A stretch of DNA of 9,731 nucleotides, taken from positions 1-9,731 of the forward strand of contig DATLBB010000181.1 of NCBI GenBank assembly GCA_035527155.1, in the 5' to 3' direction. Below are positions 7,099-9,731 of the stretch, one piece after another; positions within the stretch are counted from its first letter, which is position 1; every line of letters starts with the position of its first letter. The notes under the pieces were generated by a model. The model was not told the DNA's origin. It worked only from the letters and a program-made list of their open reading frames with translations, and did not search any database. Source of the DNA: CS2-K091 sp035527155 (lineage in GTDB: Bacteria > Planctomycetota > Phycisphaerae > Sedimentisphaerales > Anaerobacaceae). The position numbers were made by a program, and so were the translations under genes.

Positions 7099-7126
7099 AA
7101 AAAAGGCCGAGCAAAAAAGCCCGGCC
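7099..7126 (-). terminator. Intrinsic terminator of cassette D
   Basis: Minus-strand GGCCGGGC (7126-7119), T6 loop, GCTCGGCC (7112-7105), then six T residues followed by ATGCGC. Stem and loop are identical to the cassette C terminator. It ends the sigma D/membrane protein transcript 69 nt after the stop codon, with another inverted repeat in between. Confidence 0.93.
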
Positions 7127-7138
7127 TAACAGGAAAAG

Positions 7139-7161
7139 GTATCATTATGGACTAATGATAC
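7139..7161. repeat. 9-bp inverted repeat between stop codon and terminator of cassette D
   Basis: GTATCATTA and TAATGATAC form a perfect 9-bp inverted repeat around a 5-nt loop (TGGAC on the plus strand). It lies in the 3' untranslated part of cassette D, just before the terminator, with no T-run of its own. It could be an mRNA 3'-end stabilising hairpin or a protein site. The other cassettes have no equivalent. Confidence 0.5.
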
Positions 7162-7195
7162 GCTTTTATGTAATAAAGATTACTCCTCCTCTTTG

Positions 7196-8452
7196 TTAAA
7201 TTCCACCGAAAATCGTCCAGCGCCCGGGCTGATTAAAAACTTGCCGAACACCGAGGCGATTCAGCTTCCACTCGCTTATTTGTCCGTCTTTTTCGATCTC
7301 AACCGTGCAGGGCACAACCAGGCCACCGGTCTTGGGATTGGGATGTGGACCGGCTGGGCCGATTGAAATGATGCGGAGGTACTTTATATGGCCTAACTCC
7401 TGCTGCATTCTATCAGCCGGTATTCCTTCCAACAATTTACCTGCCTTGGCATAATCGGCGGCAATTAGAGCTTCAAAGAACTGTCTTGCCACTTCAACAG
7501 CAACTTCCTCATCGCTAAGGTTGCCCTGGGCCAGGCCGACATCCTGAATCGTCTGGTCAATCCGCATCACATCAGCAGGAACTTCAGCATCGAGTGTAAA
7601 CATTTTGGCATCGATTGTCTGATTGTAATCATAATATTCCTGCACACCGGTGTATTGATACTCATCGTCTTTTAGCTGGTAAAACTCTGTGGCTGTCACT
7701 AATTTGGTGGCCTGATCGACGAACAAAACTACGCGTCTGTGAGGCGATGAACTTTCAGGTAGATACGTTGCTGTTACGACAATCGGCTTGGTCTTATCAG
7801 AAGGTTCATCAATCTCTATCTTTACTTTGCCCGCTGTTTTTTGCTCATATAGACGTTTAACAGCCAGTCTTGGGTCACATTCCTGCACTAACATGAGCAT
7901 CCGGTCAGCGACAGTTTTGTCCGCGGCTATGAACAAGAGGTTTTTCTTCTTAAAGTATACTTGCACCTTATTTTGGTTCCATACAATCGCTTTAGCGCCA
8001 TCGTCAGGTGAGTCCCATTCCGGCATATGCATACGTGCATTCTCAATCTGTCCAAGTTCGCCACACTCGACCCAAATTTCCTTTGGCTCATCTTTGTGCT
8101 CTGAGGAAAAATCTTTGATGTGAAGGTAACGTACGGTGTGGTTGGCCTCGATAGTGTGCACAAGAGCGTAGGCTTTCGGTATTGACTTGTCCAAAAGATT
8201 TATTGAAACCAACGCACCTATAATTATCACCGCCGCAGCGGCTAATTTTGTGATTGGACTCTTCATAATTATTCTCCCTATATTGAGCGGGCGTGTGGGT
8301 GCTGATGGTCTCCCATCCGCCCGCGAGGTCAACATTTCAACGGCTTCAGGATGTTCCGCTTTCCACTTTTCGAAGTCAGGCTTCTTACCTTCCGAACCAA
8401 TCGCTTCGGTAAGTGCTTCATCAAGCCAGTTTTGATCTTCAAACCGTTCCAT
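7196..8452 (-). CDS. Single-pass membrane protein, putative anti-sigma/sensor of cassette D
   Basis: Inferred membrane partner of the sigma factor at 8439-8996; its ATG lies 14 bp inside the sigma gene, behind a good AGGAGA site, so coupling is tight. The 418 residues begin with a cytoplasmic segment (1-62) unlike those of cassettes A-C (NWLDEALTEAIG, FEKWKAEHPEAVEML). MKSPITK and a transmembrane helix (about 68-87) follow. The extracytoplasmic part begins after KAYA (93-96, a possible signal peptidase-like AxA). A LolA/RseB-like region (about 97-300; FVDQATKLVTATEFYQL, MFTLDAEVPADV) is followed by an NTF2-like tail (about 315-418; ARQFFEALIAADYAKAGKLL, PCTVEIEKDG) related to that of cassette C. 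No zinc-binding motif is seen. M63 has its own ribosome binding site. The sensed signal is unknown. Confidence 0.82.
   Translation of the reverse strand: MERFEDQNWLDEALTEAIGSEGKKPDFEKWKAEHPEAVEMLTSRADGRPSAPTRPLNIGRIIMKSPITKLAAAAVIIIGALVSINLLDKSIPKAYALVHTIEANHTVRYLHIKDFSSEHKDEPKEIWVECGELGQIENARMHMPEWDSPDDGAKAIVWNQNKVQVYFKKKNLLFIAADKTVADRMLMLVQECDPRLAVKRLYEQKTAGKVKIEIDEPSDKTKPIVVTATYLPESSSPHRRVVLFVDQATKLVTATEFYQLKDDEYQYTGVQEYYDYNQTIDAKMFTLDAEVPADVMRIDQTIQDVGLAQGNLSDEEVAVEVARQFFEALIAADYAKAGKLLEGIPADRMQQELGHIKYLRIISIGPAGPHPNPKTGGLVVPCTVEIEKDGQISEWKLNRLGVRQVFNQPGRWTIFGGI
8264..8277 (-). promoter_or_regulatory. Internal ribosome binding site and in-frame ATG (M63)
   Basis: GGAG (8277-8274), seven bases, ATG (8266-8264) on the minus strand, in frame as M63. 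The site is one base longer (GGGAG) than in cassettes A and C. A product from here would be 356 residues: anchor and sensor without the N-terminal docking segment. Conserved with cassette A over 56 nt with two mismatches (8229-8284 versus 1175-1230). Confidence 0.5.
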
Positions 8453-8996
8453 AATCTTCTCCTGTGAAACCGCTGCGCCTTAAGTACTTTGCAATCTTTC
8501 GCTTTGCTCTGAAAAGCCGCCCGTTGACTGCCTGCGGTGAAATATCAAGAACGCTGGAGATTTGTGCCTGGGAAAATCCATCGTAGTAACGCATAACTAT
8601 CAGTTCTCTATCGGCAGGTCTCAGTTTCCAGACAGCTTCCCGAATCGCATCCCGGCGATTCTCTTCATCATTTTGATTTTCAACGCATTCCTGAAAATCC
8701 ACAGCCGCAGATTGACCTTTCGACCGAAGAATGCTCCGGGCAACATTTCTACAAATACTGGCCAGCCAGGCGGCAAATTTATCACTGTGCCTCAGAGTAC
8801 CCAGCTTTTGGCAGGCTATCGCAAATGTCTCCTGTGCGGCATCTTCAGCGAGATCTCTGTCACCAAGCACCGAGTAAGCCAATGCCACCATAGGGCTGTG
8901 ATACCGCTCATACAGGGCGCCGAAGCTTTCTAAACGGCCGTTTTGGGCTGCTTCAACCAAAAGTTCATCGCAGCATTCTTCCGATTTTAATGTCAT
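8439..8996 (-). CDS. ECF RNA polymerase sigma factor, cassette D (different subtype)
   Basis: ECF sigma factor of 185 residues. Region 2 (about 22-92) has FGALYERYHSPMVALAYSVLG and AEDAAQETFAIACQKL (50-65). Region 4 (about 115-172) has LRPADRELIVMRYYDGFSQAQIS and the helix-turn-helix ISPQAVNGRLFRAKRKI. It is clearly a different subgroup from the three sigma factors further left, which share HDVFVSFA and RYRYGLNKLRS; the equivalents here are QETFAIAC and GRLFRAKRKIA. A 13-residue C-terminal extension follows region 4. Two adjacent cysteines (C8, C9) lie at the N-terminus. The ATG at 8996 has only a weak ribosome binding site (AGCAGG). It overlaps the membrane partner by 14 bp. Confidence 0.94.
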   Translation of the reverse strand: MTLKSEECCDELLVEAAQNGRLESFGALYERYHSPMVALAYSVLGDRDLAEDAAQETFAIACQKLGTLRHSDKFAAWLASICRNVARSILRSKGQSAAVDFQECVENQNDEENRRDAIREAVWKLRPADRELIVMRYYDGFSQAQISSVLDISPQAVNGRLFRAKRKIAKYLRRSGFTGEDYGTV

Positions 8997-9023
8997 CTTA
9001 TGCCTGCTAAATCGAACGATTAA

Positions 9024-9033
9024 CTGATATCAG
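9024..9033. promoter_or_regulatory. 10-bp perfect palindrome upstream of sigma D
   Basis: CTGATATCAG is a perfect palindrome centred 32.5 nt upstream of the sigma D ATG. Next to it, nearer the gene, ATCGAACGAT (9011-9020) is a second short dyad with an AA centre. This is the counterpart of the palindromes before sigma A, B and C. Function is inferred. Confidence 0.5.
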
Positions 9034-9035
9034 CT

Positions 9036-9065
9036 TCTATATATATAGTGTAATCTCGCCCTCAA
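9036..9065 (-). promoter_or_regulatory. Candidate promoter of cassette D
   Basis: Minus-strand TTGAGG (9065-9060), 16 nt, TATATA (9043-9038), within a TATATATATAGA tract also seen beside the cassette B palindrome. A start about seven bases further on would fall at the palindrome 9024-9033. Plausible, but the alternating TA run makes the exact box uncertain. Confidence 0.4.
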
Positions 9066-9112
9066 AATGTGCGCAAAAAATGACTCTGTATTCAAAATTT
9101 TTGGGTGCTGGC

Positions 9113-9149
9113 TCATCCCGACCGAAGCGCAGCGGAGCCCAGGGATTTG
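9113..9149. repeat. REP-like dispersed repeat remnant, unit 1
   Basis: TCATCCCGACCGAAGCG...AGGGATTTG has the look of the widespread TCATCCCGAGCGAAGCGAGGGAT type of dispersed intergenic repeat, here with an insertion in the middle. It starts the cluster occupying 9113-9300, the only stretch of about 300 bases (8997-9305) without a gene; the rest of that stretch holds the cassette D promoter region. Confidence 0.5.
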
Positions 9150-9162
9150 TTAAATGACTTCT

Positions 9163-9213
9163 GTCATGCTGAGCGAACTTGTCCTGAGCTAAGTCGAAGG
9201 AGTGAAGCATCTG
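9163..9213. repeat. REP-like dispersed repeat, unit 2
   Basis: GTCATGCTGAGCGAACTT...GTCGAAGG...GCATCTGG matches the common TCATCCTGAGCGAAGTCGAAGGATCT style of bacterial intergenic repeat. It contains a 15-base direct periodicity (CTGAGC at 9169 and 9184). Such elements lie between genes and have no coding role; this assignment rests on recognition of the pattern. Confidence 0.6.
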
Positions 9214-9224
9214 GCCTTAGCGCC

Positions 9225-9259
9225 GTCATTGCGAGGCCTGAAAAGGCCGTGGCAATCTC
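9225..9259. repeat. REP-like palindromic repeat, unit 3
   Basis: GTCATTGCGAGGCC...GGCAATCTC is the TCATTGCGAG...GCAATCTC type of repeat. It folds as an outer ATTGC/GCAAT stem (9228-9232 with 9252-9256) and an inner GGCCT/AGGCC stem (9235-9239 with 9244-9248) closed by a GAAA tetraloop. It may also act as a 3' hairpin for the DUF4838 transcript arriving from the right. Confidence 0.6.
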
Positions 9260-9263
9260 AAAT

Positions 9264-9300
9264 TCGTTATTCGACATTCCTTGTTCAATATTCGATATTC
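9264..9300. repeat. ATTCGA-type dispersed repeat remnant, unit 4
   Basis: The stretch TTCGACATTCC...AATATTCGATATTC is built from repeated TTCGA/ATATTC words, a style of short dispersed repeat that I recognise from intergenic regions of planctomycete and related metagenomic genomes. It lies directly behind the stop codon of the DUF4838-like gene. No function can be assigned. Confidence 0.45.
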
Positions 9301-9305
9301 TCTGC

Positions 9306-9731
9306 CTATTTCTTGGTCCGTTCCAGCGCCTTTTCCAAAACACCGAAGCCTTGACTCCATTCATTAAGCCGCGTAATGTTCTTTTGCTTGGCGACTTCCA
9401 AAAACTGCTCGTAAGTTGTTTTGATTGATTCGGGCATCGGCCAATCAGCACCGGCCGCCCTCGCCTTATCACGAAGCTCGTCCCACCGCATCATAAATAC
9501 GTACATCACCGGAAGCTGAGCAACCTGAACGCGAAAATGAAGCGCCGGATTGTCCTTTACAGCTTCTTCGGCGGCCTTAAGATGTCCCCACCCCTTACTG
9601 AGTGTTTCAAGCGAAAGGAATTTCGCCGTATGCTGCGAGAAGCAGCCAAGCCATTCCTCGCTCGCTTCGACCGCATTATGCGTTACATTTAGATACGCCT
9701 TAATATGTGGCCCGGCTTTGCCGTAATAACC
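9306..9731 (-). CDS. C-terminal part of a DUF4838-like, probable carbohydrate-related protein (partial)
   Basis: The frame is open from the right edge of the window to a TAG at 9308-9306, giving 141 C-terminal residues; the start lies outside. The visible part opens with GYYGKAGPHIKAYLNVTHNAVE, followed by FLSLETLSKGWGHLKAAEEAV and HFRVQVAQLPVMYVFMMRWDEL. That is the characteristic end of the DUF4838 domain: the YYG.A.P.I..Y helix, an L...L.....L..AE.A helix and an R...A.LP..Y.. helix. DUF4838 proteins are often encoded in polysaccharide-degradation regions of Bacteroidota, Planctomycetota and Verrucomicrobiota and carry glycoside-hydrolase-like folds, but the activity is not established from this fragment. 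It precedes cassette D without a copy of the cassette-type terminator. Confidence 0.75.
   Translation of the reverse strand, partial: GYYGKAGPHIKAYLNVTHNAVEASEEWLGCFSQHTAKFLSLETLSKGWGHLKAAEEAVKDNPALHFRVQVAQLPVMYVFMMRWDELRDKARAAGADWPMPESIKTTYEQFLEVAKQKNITRLNEWSQGFGVLEKALERTKK

Noticed and set aside
9066..9083. GTGCGCAAAAAATGAC resembling the tail of the cassette terminator without a hairpin
   Set aside because: Only the short GCGC-A-run part matches, no stem is present, and it lies much closer to its sigma gene than the other copies do; chance in an AT-rich leader is enough.
9164..9472. 102-codon minus-strand open frame across the repeat cluster
   Set aside because: Its translation (NIEQGMSNNEF, EIATAFSGLAMTA) is the typical read-through of dispersed repeats, and it overlaps the DUF4838-like gene in another frame.
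1..9731. tRNA or rRNA genes, CRISPR arrays, transposase genes
   Set aside because: No cloverleaf, no regularly spaced direct repeats and no transposase-like protein could be seen on either strand.

Overview
The window looks like a stretch of a Planctomycetota genome, most likely class Phycisphaerae (Sedimentisphaerales-like). The basis is the repeated membrane-anchor motif IIMKSPITKLAAAAVII in three genes, the density of ECF sigma factor genes, a LamG-domain protein encoded beside a sigma factor, and a DUF4838-type protein at the right edge. The taxonomic call comes from recognising these sequence styles, not from a marker gene. Every supported gene lies on the minus strand, so transcription runs from high to low coordinates; no convincing plus-strand gene was found.

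Layout in transcription order (right to left). 9731-9306: C-terminal 141 residues of a DUF4838-like, probably carbohydrate-related protein. 9305-8997: about 310 bases without a gene, holding a cluster of four dispersed palindromic/REP-like repeat remnants, then a candidate promoter. Then four tandem two-gene cassettes follow: D (sigma 8996-8439, membrane protein 8452-7196), C (sigma 6952-6407, membrane protein 6410-5148), B (sigma 4924-4397, LamG membrane protein 4387-2129) and A (sigma 1910-1368, membrane protein 1371-172). Each cassette ends in an almost identical intrinsic terminator (GGCCGGGC, loop, GCTCGGCC, T-run). At the left edge a new minus-strand gene starts with a strong ribosome binding site and leaves the window after six full codons.

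Each cassette pairs an ECF sigma factor with a single-pass membrane protein, translationally coupled (4 bp overlap in A and C, 14 bp overlap in D, 9 nt gap in B). The partner has a short cytoplasmic N-terminus without a zinc-binding anti-sigma motif, one transmembrane helix, and a different extracytoplasmic domain: a LolA/RseB-like region with a proline-rich linker and beta-rich tail (A), a HEAT-like stretch plus LamG domains (B), or a LolA/RseB-like region plus a shared NTF2-like tail (C, D). The simplest reading is a bank of cell-surface signalling units in which a modular sensor holds its own sigma factor. The role of the partner as anti-sigma factor is inferred from gene order and topology.

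Three signals go beyond standard annotation. First, partner genes A, C and D carry a nearly invariant DNA block encoding the end of the cytoplasmic segment and the membrane anchor; it embeds a well-spaced GGAG...ATG in frame, so each could make a second, shorter product lacking the sigma-docking region. Second, a perfect 10-12 bp palindrome is centred 31.5-33.5 nt upstream of each of the four sigma start codons. Third, cassettes A, B and C share one sigma subtype and one docking-helix pattern, while D has a different sigma subtype and a different N-terminus but keeps the same anchor block and the tail module of C, which points to module shuffling.
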